Source: Isoptericola sp044389085
GTDB lineage: Bacteria; Actinomycetota; Actinomycetes; Actinomycetales; Cellulomonadaceae
NCBI RefSeq assembly: GCF_044389085.1
Contig: NZ_JBIRXP010000002.1
Coordinates: 682,001 to 746,000, forward strand
DNA: 64,000 nt
Direction of reading: 5' to 3'
Of the stretch, positions 8,132 through 16,552 are shown piece after piece. A program made the position numbers and the translations under genes. The notes beneath the pieces were generated by a model, which had not been told where the DNA came from, made no database searches, and was given only the letters and a program-made list of their open reading frames with translations. How positions within the stretch are numbered: the stretch's first letter is position 1; each line of letters starts with the position of its first letter.

Positions 8132-10765
8132 TTACTCGCTGGCGAGCGCCTCCACGGGGGAGGTCTTCGCCGCGGTGCGGGCGGGGGCGACGGACGCCAC
8201 CAGCCCGGCGACGGCGGCCACGGCGAGCATGAGGAGCACGTCGCGCCACGGGACCACGACGACGGGGGAGCCGGCCCACCCGAGCGCCGCGGCGGCGCCG
8301 GCCCAGCCGTAGACCAGCCCGAGCAGCACGCCGAGCACGGCACCGACCACCGCGATGAGCAGCCCCTCGACGGCGAGCATGCCGCGCAGCTGCCCCTTCG
8401 ACAGGCCGATCGCCCGCAGCGTGGCGGACTCCCGGCGCCGTTCGATGACCGACAGGGACAGCGTGTTCGCCACGCCGATCAGCGCGATCACGACCGCGGC
8501 GGCGAGCAGCCCCACGACGATCCCCAGCGCGGTGTCGATCACCTGCTGGAAGCCGGCGCGCTCCACCGCCGCGCCCATGACGTCCGCGGGCGCCTCGGTG
8601 TCGGCGACCGCGTCCTGGATCGACGGCACCACGGAGGTGGCGTCGGAGGGGTCGTCGAGGCCCACCCACAGGCTGGTCACCGGGGCGTCGGGATCGAGGG
8701 CGGCGAGGTCGGCCGGCACCACCAGGAGCGCGCTGTCCGCGAGGGCGGTGACCGCCGCGGTCACCTGGAGGGTGCCGTCCGGGCCGGTGAGCGTGAGCCG
8801 CTGCCCGTCCTCCAGGCCCCAGGCCTCGGCCATGTCCTGGGAGACCACGGCCGTGCCCTTCGCGAGCGGCTCGACCGTCTCCGTGCTGCGCATCACCGAC
8901 GCCAGGTCCTCCCGCGCCACGCCGCGGACCGTGAGCGCGAGCCCCTCGTCCACGCCGTCGCCGGCCACCGTCGCGGCCGTGGCGGGGGCCTCGACGACGT
9001 GGGAGACCCCCGCGACGTCGCCGACCGTGCCGACGAGCGCCGACGGGACGGGCGCCACGGTGCTGTCGCCGGCGGCGACGCTCGTGGGGTCGCTCGACAG
9101 GTCCGTCGAGACCGTGACGTCCACGGGGTACCGCGCGTCCAGCTCGGAGTCCATCGTGACCCGGGCGCTGGCGGCGCCGGTCGACATCATCCCGACGAGC
9201 GTGACGCCGATGAGCAGCGCCGTCGACGTCGCCGCGGTGCGGCGCGGGTTGCGCAGCGTGTTCGCGGCCGCGAGCCGCGCCGTCGGGCCGGACATCCCCA
9301 CCAGGCGACCGGCCAGGGCCACCACGCGGGGCAGCCAGAACACCGCACCCACGAGGACGCCGACGAACGACAGGACGCCGCCCGCGACGGCGACCAGGAG
9401 CCCGTTCGTCGGCTCGCCGGCCACCGTGCTCAGCGCGACGCCGCCGCCCAGCAGGGCGAAGCCGATCACGGAGACGACGATCGAGAGCACCAGGCGCACC
9501 CGGCCGGCACCGCGGGCCGCGGACGGCGCGTCAGCGGGGCGGAGCGCCTCGAGCGGCGCGACGCGCGTCGCGGCCCGGGCGGGGGAGAGCGCCGCGACCA
9601 GCGTCACCAGGGTGCCCACCGCCAGCGGGATGAGCACGACGGCGGGGGTGATCGTGACCGTCGCGGGCAGGGGGACCCCCAGGTCCATGCCGCGGCCGAT
9701 CGTGAGCGCCGCCTGCCCCAGGCCGACGCCCGCGAGCAGGCCGGCCACCGAGGAGAGCAGGCCCAGGAACGCCGCCTCGAACAGGACGGACCGGCGCAGC
9801 TGGCCCTTGTCCGCGCCGACGCAGCGCAGCAGGGCGAGCGTGCGGGTGCGCTGGGCGATGAGCACCTGGAAGGTGTTCGCGATGACCAGGGCCGCGACGA
9901 GCAGGGCCACGGCCGCGAAGACCAGCACGAACAGCGTGAACATGACGTTCTCGCCGCCCGTCATCTCGCTGGCGACGGCCTCTGCGTGCTCCTTGGGCGT
10001 CACGACGTCGAGGCCGGCGGTGTCGGTGCCCGACGAGGCCGCCGCGTTGGTGAGCGCGCCGGTGATCGCCGTGCGGGCCGACTCGACGTCGGAGGGGTCG
10101 TCGAGGGTGACGAGCACGGTGGTGGGAAGGACGGGCTCCTCGCCGGGCGCGAGCAGACCCGCGTCCCAGCCGGCGATGTCCGCCGCGCTCGCGACGGCCG
10201 CGCCGCCCTGCATGGAGTACGCGCCGTACGGGTCGGTGAGCGTCCCGCTCACGGTGAGCTGCTCGCGGACCTCGGTCCAGGCGTCCTCGGACTCCGGGTC
10301 GCCCTCGAGGACGGTGCGCACCAGGGTGATCGAGTCGCCCGGGGCGGCGTCCAGGCGCTCCGCGACGTCCACGGGCAGCGCGATCTCGCCCGAGGCGTCG
10401 GGCAGGGCGCCGTCGGCGACCTCGAGCGGCAGCACGCTCGTGTCCGTGGGCTCGGCCAGCACGCCCTGGAAGATGGTGCGGTTTCCGGACTCGAGCTGCT
10501 GGTACGACATGAGCTGCGGGTCGGCCGTGGCCACGCCGTCGGCGCCGCGCACCGCGTCGAGGGCGGCGTCGTCCGCGGGGACGCCGCGCACGACGAGGTC
10601 GGCGCCCGTGAACTGGGCCGCGATGGAGTCATAGGTGGTGCGGGTGATGACGTTGCCCGCGAGCAGGGTGATCGCGACGAACGCGGTGCCGATGACGATC
10701 GCGACGCCTGCGGCGGCGAGCCGGCCGGCGCTGCGCCGCATCTGCGACAGGGTGAGGCGGATCAT
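8132..10765 (-). CDS. FtsX/MacB-like ABC transporter permease
   Basis: 877 aa, starting at ATG 10765 inside the ATGA overlap with the ATPase gene. A TM helix lies near 15-40, then a MacB-type extracytoplasmic domain, an FtsX core with three TM helices, a central helix pair, a second extracytoplasmic domain and a C-terminal FtsX core ending in the ARTAAKTSPVEAL signature. The duplicated design is typical of Gram-positive exporters of the type 4 (MacB) class, which act on peptides, lipids or antibiotics rather than metabolites. With its ATPase and the adjacent NarL/DesK two-component system it resembles cell-envelope stress or antimicrobial-peptide detoxification modules. The substrate is unknown. 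Confidence 0.9.
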   Translation of the reverse strand: MIRLTLSQMRRSAGRLAAAGVAIVIGTAFVAITLLAGNVITRTTYDSIAAQFTGADLVVRGVPADDAALDAVRGADGVATADPQLMSYQQLESGNRTIFQGVLAEPTDTSVLPLEVADGALPDASGEIALPVDVAERLDAAPGDSITLVRTVLEGDPESEDAWTEVREQLTVSGTLTDPYGAYSMQGGAAVASAADIAGWDAGLLAPGEEPVLPTTVLVTLDDPSDVESARTAITGALTNAAASSGTDTAGLDVVTPKEHAEAVASEMTGGENVMFTLFVLVFAAVALLVAALVIANTFQVLIAQRTRTLALLRCVGADKGQLRRSVLFEAAFLGLLSSVAGLLAGVGLGQAALTIGRGMDLGVPLPATVTITPAVVLIPLAVGTLVTLVAALSPARAATRVAPLEALRPADAPSAARGAGRVRLVLSIVVSVIGFALLGGGVALSTVAGEPTNGLLVAVAGGVLSFVGVLVGAVFWLPRVVALAGRLVGMSGPTARLAAANTLRNPRRTAATSTALLIGVTLVGMMSTGAASARVTMDSELDARYPVDVTVSTDLSSDPTSVAAGDSTVAPVPSALVGTVGDVAGVSHVVEAPATAATVAGDGVDEGLALTVRGVAREDLASVMRSTETVEPLAKGTAVVSQDMAEAWGLEDGQRLTLTGPDGTLQVTAAVTALADSALLVVPADLAALDPDAPVTSLWVGLDDPSDATSVVPSIQDAVADTEAPADVMGAAVERAGFQQVIDTALGIVVGLLAAAVVIALIGVANTLSLSVIERRRESATLRAIGLSKGQLRGMLAVEGLLIAVVGAVLGVLLGLVYGWAGAAAALGWAGSPVVVVPWRDVLLMLAVAAVAGLVASVAPARTAAKTSPVEALASE

Positions 10766-11553
10766 CGCGAGGCCACCGTCCGCAGCGCGTCGAGGCCGGC
10801 CAGGGCGGACTCCGGCGTCGGGTCCGTGATGTCGCCGGCGATCTTGCCGTCGGCGATGAGGACGACGCGGTCCGCGTACGCGGCGGCCGCCGGGTCGTGG
10901 GTGACCATGATGATCGTGCGGCCCAGCTCGCGCACCGACCGGCGCAGGAAGCTCAGCACCTCCGCGCCGGAGCGGGAGTCGAGGTTGCCGGTCGGCTCGT
11001 CCGCGAACACGACGTCGGGCTGGGCGATGAGGGCGCGCGCGATGGCGACGCGCTGCTGCTGACCGCCGGACAGCTCGCTCGGGCGGTGGGTGAGCCGCTT
11101 GCTCAGGCCGAGCGTGTCGACGAGGGTGCCGAGCCACTCCCTGTCGACGGTGCCGCCCGCCAGCTCGACCGGCAGCGTGATGTTCTGCTCCGCCGTGAAC
11201 ATGGGCAGCAGGTTGAACTGCTGGAACACGAAGCCGACGCGGGTGCGGCGCAGCGCGGTGAGGGCCTTGTCGTTGAGGCCGGTCACCTCGGTGGAGCCGA
11301 TGAACGACTGCCCGCTCGTGGCCGAGTCCAGGCCGGCGAGCAGGTGCATGAGCGTCGACTTGCCGGAGCCCGAGGGGCCCATGATCGCCGTGAAGCGACC
11401 GGCCGCGAAGTCGACGTCGACGCCGTCCAGGGCGCGCACCTGCGCCTCGCCGCGCCCGTAGGTCTTGGTCAGGGCGCGGGCCCGCACGGCGGGGGTGACG
11501 GCGGGGCGGGCGGCGGTGCCCTCGGGGATCGGGACGTACACGGTCGTGTCCAC
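10762..11553 (-). CDS. MacB-type ABC transporter ATP-binding protein
   Basis: 263 aa. The GTG at 11553 is chosen because GGAGAG lies 5 nt upstream; longer in-frame starts lack one. Motifs: Walker A GPSGSGKST, Q-loop VFQQFNLLPMF, signature LSGGQQQRVAIARAL, Walker B VVFADEPTGNLDS and the H-loop MVTHD. The LolD/MacB-like EPTGNLDS sequence fits the FtsX-type permease encoded next, to which it is coupled by an ATGA overlap. The upstream region (11554-11750) holds ACCTGGG direct repeats (see findings). Confidence 0.93.
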   Translation of the reverse strand: MDTTVYVPIPEGTAARPAVTPAVRARALTKTYGRGEAQVRALDGVDVDFAAGRFTAIMGPSGSGKSTLMHLLAGLDSATSGQSFIGSTEVTGLNDKALTALRRTRVGFVFQQFNLLPMFTAEQNITLPVELAGGTVDREWLGTLVDTLGLSKRLTHRPSELSGGQQQRVAIARALIAQPDVVFADEPTGNLDSRSGAEVLSFLRRSVRELGRTIIMVTHDPAAAAYADRVVLIADGKIAGDITDPTPESALAGLDALRTVASR

Positions 11554-11677
11554 GGATGCTCTCCGGTGTCTCGGGGTGGTGGACGGGGGCTTCGCGGAGC
11601 CCGCCGGCCAGGACACCACCGACGCTACGGAGCGCGGACGTCGCCGACATCGGTCCGAGGGTGGGTCCTGCCCCGTT

Positions 11678-11695
11678 CCCAGGTCATCCCCAGGT
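11678..11695 (-). promoter_or_regulatory. Direct repeat, possible response-regulator site
   Basis: CCCAGGT occurs at 11678-11684 and 11689-11695, exactly 11 bp apart, about 125-140 bp upstream of the ABC operon start. One helical turn between identical half-sites would suit a dimeric response regulator. Low support. Confidence 0.3.
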
Positions 11696-11750
11696 ATGAC
11701 ACCCACCCTGAGGGACACCCTGAACCGCCCCTGACCTGCACCCCCACGTC

Positions 11751-12067
11751 ATGACCGGGACGACGCGTGTGTTCCAGGACCTGCCCGACCTCACCGGGCT
11801 GCAACGACGCCGGCACGGGGTGGTGACGCGCGCCCGGCTGCGAAGGTTGAGAGTGACGCGCGGCCACGTCGCGCACCACAGGGGTGCGCTGCGCTGGCGT
11901 GCGATCGGTCCGAGGGTCCTGGTCGCACATCTCGGGCCGCCGCCGTCGTGCAGCAACGCCTGACGACGACCGACGACCTGTTCGCCATGCTCGCCATGCT
12001 CAACATGGTCGGCAGGGTCCTGCACCGCAGGGCGATGCGGCTGGCGCTCGCGGACATCGTGGGTCGT
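11751..12067 (+). pseudogene. Degraded AbiEi-antitoxin-like / DUF559-type gene remnant
   Basis: Frame 11751-11963 encodes 70 aa resembling the N-terminal winged-helix region of AbiEi-type antitoxin/DUF559 proteins (RRHGVVTRARLRRLRV, then WRAIGPRVLVAHLGPP), and stops at 11963. A second frame from 11948 carries VLHRRAMRLALADIVGRP, which resembles a later part of such proteins. The nuclease core is absent. This is read as a remnant with an internal deletion and frameshift; the alternative is a 70-aa protein. A related intact gene lies at 47699-48769. Confidence 0.4.
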
Positions 12068-12087
12068 CCGGCGCCACCTCGCCTGGT

Positions 12088-12137
12088 GACCTGTCAGGAC
12101 GCGCGCTCCGTGTACCTGGCGCTCGTCCTGACAGGTC
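12088..12137 (-). terminator. Inverted repeat downstream of NarL-type regulator gene
   Basis: 13-bp perfect arms GACCTGTCAGGAC (12088-12100) and GTCCTGACAGGTC (12125-12137) with a 24-nt loop, starting 6 nt after the regulator stop codon on the minus strand. There is no U-tract. Confidence 0.5.
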
Positions 12138-12142
12138 GGGCG

Positions 12143-12856
12143 TCAGGAGCCGGGGCGGACCAGACCGGTCTCGTAGGCGGTCACGACGGCCTGCACGCGG
12201 TCGCGGGCGTCGAGCTTGGCGAGGATGCGCCCGACGTGCGTCTTGACGGTGGCCTCGGCGACGAACAGGTCGGCGGCGATCTCCGTGTTGGACCGGCCGC
12301 GGGCCATGAGCACCAGCACCTCGCGCTCGCGGTCGGTGAGGGCGGCGAGCGCGTCGTGCTGCGGCGCGGCCTGGTCGGCCGGCAGCGCGGTGACCAGGTG
12401 CTCCAGCAGACGACGGGTGGACGACGGCGCGATGACGGCGTCGCCGGCGTGCACGGTGCGGATGGCCGCCAGCATCTCCTCCGGGGGCGCGTCCTTGAGG
12501 AGGAAGCCCGAGGCGCCGCTGCGGATGGCCTCGAGCACGTACTCGTCCAGGTCGAACGTCGTGAGCACGATGACGCGTGGGGCGTCGGGTGCGGCGGTGA
12601 GGCGGGCGGTGGCGGTGAGCCCGTCGAGGTGCGGCATGCGCACGTCCATGAGCACGACGTCCACCCGGTGGTCGGCGAGCAGCCGCAACGCCTGGGCGCC
12701 GTCCCCCGCCTCCAGCGCGACCTCCAGGTCGGGCTGGGAGTCGATGACCATCCGGAAGCCGGCACGCACGAGCTGCTGGTCGTCGACCAGCGCGACGCGC
12801 ACGACGCCCGCCCCGGGGGCGGGGGCGTGCGGTGCGGCGTCGTCGGGCGGGGTCAT
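12143..12856 (-). CDS. NarL/LuxR-family response regulator
   Basis: 237 aa. ATG 12856 has AGGAGG 4 nt upstream and overlaps the kinase stop (ATGA). The receiver domain (about 19-135) has ALVDDQQ acidic residues, the phosphoacceptor Asp71 in VVLMDVRMPHLDG, a conserved Thr in VLTT and Lys in FLLKDAPPEE. The C-terminal LuxR-type helix-turn-helix has LTDREREVLVLMARGRSN and AEATVKTHVGRIL. It should act as a transcription factor activated by the kinase encoded just upstream; the nearby MacB-type exporter is the likely target, an inference from position. Confidence 0.93.
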   Translation of the reverse strand: MTPPDDAAPHAPAPGAGVVRVALVDDQQLVRAGFRMVIDSQPDLEVALEAGDGAQALRLLADHRVDVVLMDVRMPHLDGLTATARLTAAPDAPRVIVLTTFDLDEYVLEAIRSGASGFLLKDAPPEEMLAAIRTVHAGDAVIAPSSTRRLLEHLVTALPADQAAPQHDALAALTDREREVLVLMARGRSNTEIAADLFVAEATVKTHVGRILAKLDARDRVQAVVTAYETGLVRPGS

Positions 12857-14262
12857 GCGTCCTCCTGGCTGGTGGTCGTCGGCGTCGGCGTCGGCGTCGT
12901 CGGCGAGGTCGAGGCCGTCGTCGGTGGCGTCGTCGGTGGGGCCGGCGCGGCCACCGGCGCGCCCGGCAGCGGCAGCTCGAGGTGCACCCGGAAGCCCCCG
13001 CCGGCGCGGGGCCCGGTCTCGAGCGTGCCGCCGTACAGGTTGGCCCGCTCGCGCATCCCGCGCAGCCCGAACCCGGGGTCGTCGCCCGCAGCGGCGGCGC
13101 CGCGGCCGTCGTCCAGCACCTCGAGCTCGACGGTGGTCGCCGTCCAGCGCACGGCGACGGTCACGGCGGGGTCCGGGCCGGCGTGCTTGCGCACGTTGGT
13201 CAGCGACTCCTGGCACACGCGGTACAGCGTGAGGCCCATGCCCGCGGGCAGGGTGTGCGGCTCGCCGACCCGGACCAACGACACACGCTGACCCCCGGAC
13301 CGCGCCTGGGAGACGAGGTCCTCGATCTCCTCGACGCCCGGCTGCGGGGCGGGGCGTGCGGAGCGCGTCTCCTCGTGGGCCGGCGCCGACGGAGGGCGTC
13401 CCCCGCCCGCCGCCGGCGGGGGCGCGGGCGGGCCTGCCGGCGGGGCGGCGTCGCGCGCGACGTCCTCGTCGTCCTGCGAGCGCAGGACGCCGAGCAGGCG
13501 ACGCATGTCGGTGAGCGCGGTGCGCCCGGTCTCGCTGATGGTCCCGAGGGCGCGGACGGCGGCCCCGGGGTCGGACGCCGCGGCGTACCGGCCGCCGTCG
13601 GCCTGCGCGACGACGATGGACAGCGAGTGCGCCACGATGTCGTGCATCTCGCGGGCGATGCGGGCGCGCTCCGCGGCGGCGCTGATCCGCGCCTGCTGGT
13701 CGCGCTCGACCTCGAGCCGGTGCGCGCGGTCGCGCAGGGCGTCCATCGTGACGCGGCGGGAGCGTCGTACGAGGGCGAACGCCCAGACCGCGAGGGCCGT
13801 GACGAAGCAGAACAGGCCGACGGAGAACATGTCGGCGAGGCCGGAGGAGTCCAGGCCGCCGACGACGGCGACGGTGACGGGCAGGACGACGAGGGTGCCG
13901 ACCGCGGTCGAGCAGATCGCGGTGACGTGGGCCCAGGTGGGGCCGTAGACGGTCACGGAGTAGAGGGCGACCAGCACCAGCAGGTCGCCGGGCATGATCA
14001 TGGGGTAGCCGGCGAGCATGTGCGCGAGCGCGACGGCGTAGAGCGTCACCGCCGACGGCACGGGCCGCGTGCGACGCCAGGGGAGCGGGGCGACGAGGGC
14101 CAGGCTCCAGATGATGGACTCGGTGCGGTTGAGGTACGGCGAGCTGGAGTACAGGTCGGTGGCGGGCACCAGCACGAACCCGGCGACCAGCACGGTCGTC
14201 GTCAGGTCGACGCCGAAGCGGTGCGCCTCGAACCAGCGCCCCACCCTCTCGATCCAGCTCAT
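12853..14262 (-). CDS. DesK-like sensor histidine kinase
   Basis: 469 aa from ATG 14262. About five hydrophobic segments fill residues 20-160, followed by a coiled-coil-like stretch and HisKA_3 with the phosphoacceptor His207 in REMHDIVAHSLSIVV. The HATPase N-box (ESLTNVRKHAG) and DDGRG motif follow near 350-390, then an Ala/Pro/Thr-rich tail (PTTPPTTASTSPTTPTPTP). TACCCT with a 7-nt spacer before the ATG suggests a leaderless transcript. It pairs with the NarL-type regulator by a 4-nt overlap. The long insert between the two catalytic subdomains is Pro/Ala-rich and probably disordered. Confidence 0.92.
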   Translation of the reverse strand: MSWIERVGRWFEAHRFGVDLTTTVLVAGFVLVPATDLYSSSPYLNRTESIIWSLALVAPLPWRRTRPVPSAVTLYAVALAHMLAGYPMIMPGDLLVLVALYSVTVYGPTWAHVTAICSTAVGTLVVLPVTVAVVGGLDSSGLADMFSVGLFCFVTALAVWAFALVRRSRRVTMDALRDRAHRLEVERDQQARISAAAERARIAREMHDIVAHSLSIVVAQADGGRYAAASDPGAAVRALGTISETGRTALTDMRRLLGVLRSQDDEDVARDAAPPAGPPAPPPAAGGGRPPSAPAHEETRSARPAPQPGVEEIEDLVSQARSGGQRVSLVRVGEPHTLPAGMGLTLYRVCQESLTNVRKHAGPDPAVTVAVRWTATTVELEVLDDGRGAAAAGDDPGFGLRGMRERANLYGGTLETGPRAGGGFRVHLELPLPGAPVAAPAPPTTPPTTASTSPTTPTPTPTTTSQEDA

Positions 14263-14269
14263 GACCGCC

Positions 14270-14275
14270 AGGGTA
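14270..14275 (-). promoter_or_regulatory. -10 box of DesK-like kinase gene
   Basis: TACCCT on the minus strand, 7 nt before the ATG at 14262. Confidence 0.45.
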
Positions 14276-14437
14276 GGCGGGTGCCGGGGCCGGGCGCGTC
14301 CGCCCGGGGGCGGACGGGATCGCGCGGACCGTCGTCCCGCAGGGGGACCGTGGTCGCCCCGCGCGTCATCTCCAATGTCACACCCGAGCGGCCCCGACGC
14401 GGCGTGTGGAGGGGTCCAGGACCAGCGGTGTTGCCGC

Positions 14438-14443
14438 TAGCAT
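14438..14443 (+). promoter_or_regulatory. -10 box of OmpR-family regulator gene
   Basis: TAGCAT, 6 nt before the ATG at 14450. GAGGGA immediately precedes the ATG, too close to act as a normal ribosome binding site. Confidence 0.45.
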
Positions 14444-14449
14444 GAGGGA

Positions 14450-15133
14450 ATGACCCACGTACTGCTGGCCGAGGACGACCCGGCTATTGCCGAGCCTTTG
14501 GCGCGGGCTCTCACGCGTGAGGGTTACGACGTCATCGTGCAAGGAACTGGTCAAGGAGCCGTCGACAACGCCGGGAACGCGGACATCGTCGTCCTCGACC
14601 TGGGCCTTCCGGACATGGACGGCCTGGACGTGGCGCGGGAGATCCGCGGCTCCGGGCTGACCGTGCCGGTGCTGGTGCTCACGGCTCGCGCCGACGAGGT
14701 GGACCTGGTCGTCGGGCTCGACGCCGGCGCCGACGACTACGTGACGAAGCCGTTCCGGCTCGCGGAGCTGCTCGCGCGTGTCCGGGCGCTGCTGCGGCGC
14801 ACGCACGGCGAGACGGGCGAGGACGAGGAGCTGCGCGCACAGGACGTGCGGGTGGACGTCTCCGCGCACCGCGCCTTCCAGGGCGAGCGCGAGCTGCACC
14901 TCACCACCAAGGAGTTCGACCTGCTCAAGGTGCTGGTCGCGAACGCCGGGTCGGTGGTGGTGCGCGACACGCTGATGCGCGACGTCTGGGGCTCCGACCC
15001 GGTCGGCTCCACCAAGACGCTCGACATGCACGTGTCGTGGCTGCGCCGCAAGCTCGGCGACGACGCCAACGCCCCGCGCTACGTCTCCACCGTGCGAGGG
15101 CTCGGGTTCCGCTTCGAGCTCGGCGCGAGCTGA
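14450..15133 (+). CDS. OmpR/PhoB-family response regulator
   Basis: 227 aa. The receiver domain has the acidic pair in LLAEDDPAIAEPL, phosphoacceptor Asp50 in VVLDLGLPDMDGL, the conserved Thr in LVLTARA and Lys in YVTKPFRLAELLARVR. The C-terminal winged helix (about 130-225) has LTTKEFDLLKVL and the terminal VRGLGFRFEL hairpin. It is cotranscribed with a HAMP-type kinase 24 nt downstream, and purK-purE follow. The signal sensed is unknown; envelope stress would be a guess. Confidence 0.93.
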   Translation: MTHVLLAEDDPAIAEPLARALTREGYDVIVQGTGQGAVDNAGNADIVVLDLGLPDMDGLDVAREIRGSGLTVPVLVLTARADEVDLVVGLDAGADDYVTKPFRLAELLARVRALLRRTHGETGEDEELRAQDVRVDVSAHRAFQGERELHLTTKEFDLLKVLVANAGSVVVRDTLMRDVWGSDPVGSTKTLDMHVSWLRRKLGDDANAPRYVSTVRGLGFRFELGAS

Positions 15134-15157
15134 CGCCGACGGGCCAGGGCTGACCTC

Positions 15158-16501
15158 GTGCGTCGCCGCGTCCTGCTGGCGACCATCTCCGCGGTCGCCG
15201 TCGCCGTCCTCCTGCTCGGCGTCCCCCTCGGCATCTTCGGGGCCCGGTACGTCCTGGCCAACGAGGAGCAGCGCGTCACCAGCCGCGTCGACATGCTCGC
15301 GCGGAGCATCGACAACACCCTGGAGCGGGGTGACGTCGTCAGCGAGGCGACGGTGGAGCGCGCCGCGGAGGGCAGCGAGGGGGACCTGCCGGCGTACGTC
15401 GTCGTGAGCCTGCCCGACGGCACCCAGCTCACGGCGGGCGAGCCGGTGTCGCCGCCCACGATCGAGAAGGCCAAGCTCACCGACGGCAGCGTCGCCGTCT
15501 CGATGACGGTGTCGGCCATCAGCGCGTACGTGAAGTCCGCGCAGACCGTCGTGCTCGTGATCATCGCCGGCATCGTCGCGATCGCGGCGGGCATCGCCGT
15601 CGCCGTGTGGCAGGCGAACCGGCTGTCGGCGCCGCTGGTCTACCTCGCCGCGTCCGCGGAACAGCTCGGGTCGGGGCAGGTGCGCCCGCGTCTGGAGCCG
15701 TCGGGGGTCGAGGAGATCGACCTCGTCGCCGCGGAGCTGGCCCGGTCGTCCGACCGCCTCGCCGGCCGGCTCGCGGCCGAACGGCAGTTCACGCAGGACG
15801 CGTCGCACCAGCTGCGCACGCCGCTGACGGCGCTCACGATGCGGCTGGAGGAGATCACGCTGGCCTCCGACGACCCCGAGGTCGTGGAGGAGGCGCGCAT
15901 CTCGCTGGAGCAGGTGGAGCGCCTGGTCACCGTCGTCGACGACCTGCTCGCCGCGTCGCGCCGGTCGCAGGGCGGGACGACGGAGGCCGTCGTGCTGGCC
16001 GACGTCGTGCACCAGCAGGAGGAGGAGTGGGCGCCGACGTTCGAGCGGGCGGGGCGCCGGCTCGTCATCGAGGTCCCGGACGGGATGCAGGTGCTCGCGA
16101 CGCCGGGCGCCCTGGCACAGATCATCGCCACCCTGCTGGAGAACTCGCTCAAGTACGGCGACGGCACGACGACGGTGCGCTCGCGCCCGTCGGGCACCAC
16201 CGGCGCCGTGGCGATCGAGGTCGCCGACCAGGGCGAGGGCGTGGCGGACGACGTCGCGACGCGCATCTTCGAGCGCGGCACGACGACGGGTGGCAGCACC
16301 GGTCTCGGCCTGGCCCTGGCTCGTGACCTGGCCGCCGCCGACGGCGGGCGCCTGGACCTGGTGCAGCGCCGCCCCCCGGTCTTCGCGCTCTTCCTGGCGG
16401 GCGTGCCCCGCACGCTCGACCCGCACGTGGTGCTGCCCCCGGGCACGACGATCTCCTCGCGCGGCCGCCGGCGGGGCTGGCTGCACCACCACGGCGACTG
16501 A
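15158..16501 (+). CDS. HAMP-type sensor histidine kinase
   Basis: 447 aa from GTG 15158. TM helix 1 is at about 5-28, a short extracytoplasmic sensor (30-128) follows, then TM helix 2 at 130-151, a HAMP linker, the H-box QDASHQLRTPLTAL with His217, N-box LLENSLKYGDG near 330 and G-boxes ADQGEGVADD and TGLGLALARDLA. The C-terminus ends in a basic RGRRRGWLHHHGD tail. It forms a cognate pair with the OmpR-type regulator just upstream. The sensor region is too small for a recognisable ligand domain. Confidence 0.93.
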   Translation: MRRRVLLATISAVAVAVLLLGVPLGIFGARYVLANEEQRVTSRVDMLARSIDNTLERGDVVSEATVERAAEGSEGDLPAYVVVSLPDGTQLTAGEPVSPPTIEKAKLTDGSVAVSMTVSAISAYVKSAQTVVLVIIAGIVAIAAGIAVAVWQANRLSAPLVYLAASAEQLGSGQVRPRLEPSGVEEIDLVAAELARSSDRLAGRLAAERQFTQDASHQLRTPLTALTMRLEEITLASDDPEVVEEARISLEQVERLVTVVDDLLAASRRSQGGTTEAVVLADVVHQQEEEWAPTFERAGRRLVIEVPDGMQVLATPGALAQIIATLLENSLKYGDGTTTVRSRPSGTTGAVAIEVADQGEGVADDVATRIFERGTTTGGSTGLGLALARDLAAADGGRLDLVQRRPPVFALFLAGVPRTLDPHVVLPPGTTISSRGRRRGWLHHHGD

Positions 16502-16538
16502 CCCGCGGGCTCCCGACCGGAGCGTGACCGGCGGCCGG

Positions 16539-16544
16539 TATCCT
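16539..16544 (+). promoter_or_regulatory. -10 box of purK
   Basis: TATCCT. It ends 2 nt before GTG 16547 but 8 nt before GTG 16553, so a leaderless start favours 16553. Confidence 0.4.
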
Positions 16545-16552
16545 CGGTGCCC

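Noticed and set aside
7993..8343. Upstream extension of the FtsK-like protein (90 residues)
   Set aside because: The extension is antisense-like, Pro/Arg/Cys-rich and overlaps the permease gene; ATG 8073 has a GGAGG before it.
7199..11062. Plus-strand open frame of 1287 codons
   Set aside because: It lies opposite the FtsK-like gene and the ABC permease; composition (Arg/Gly/His/Asp-rich, no motifs) is that of a high-GC shadow frame.
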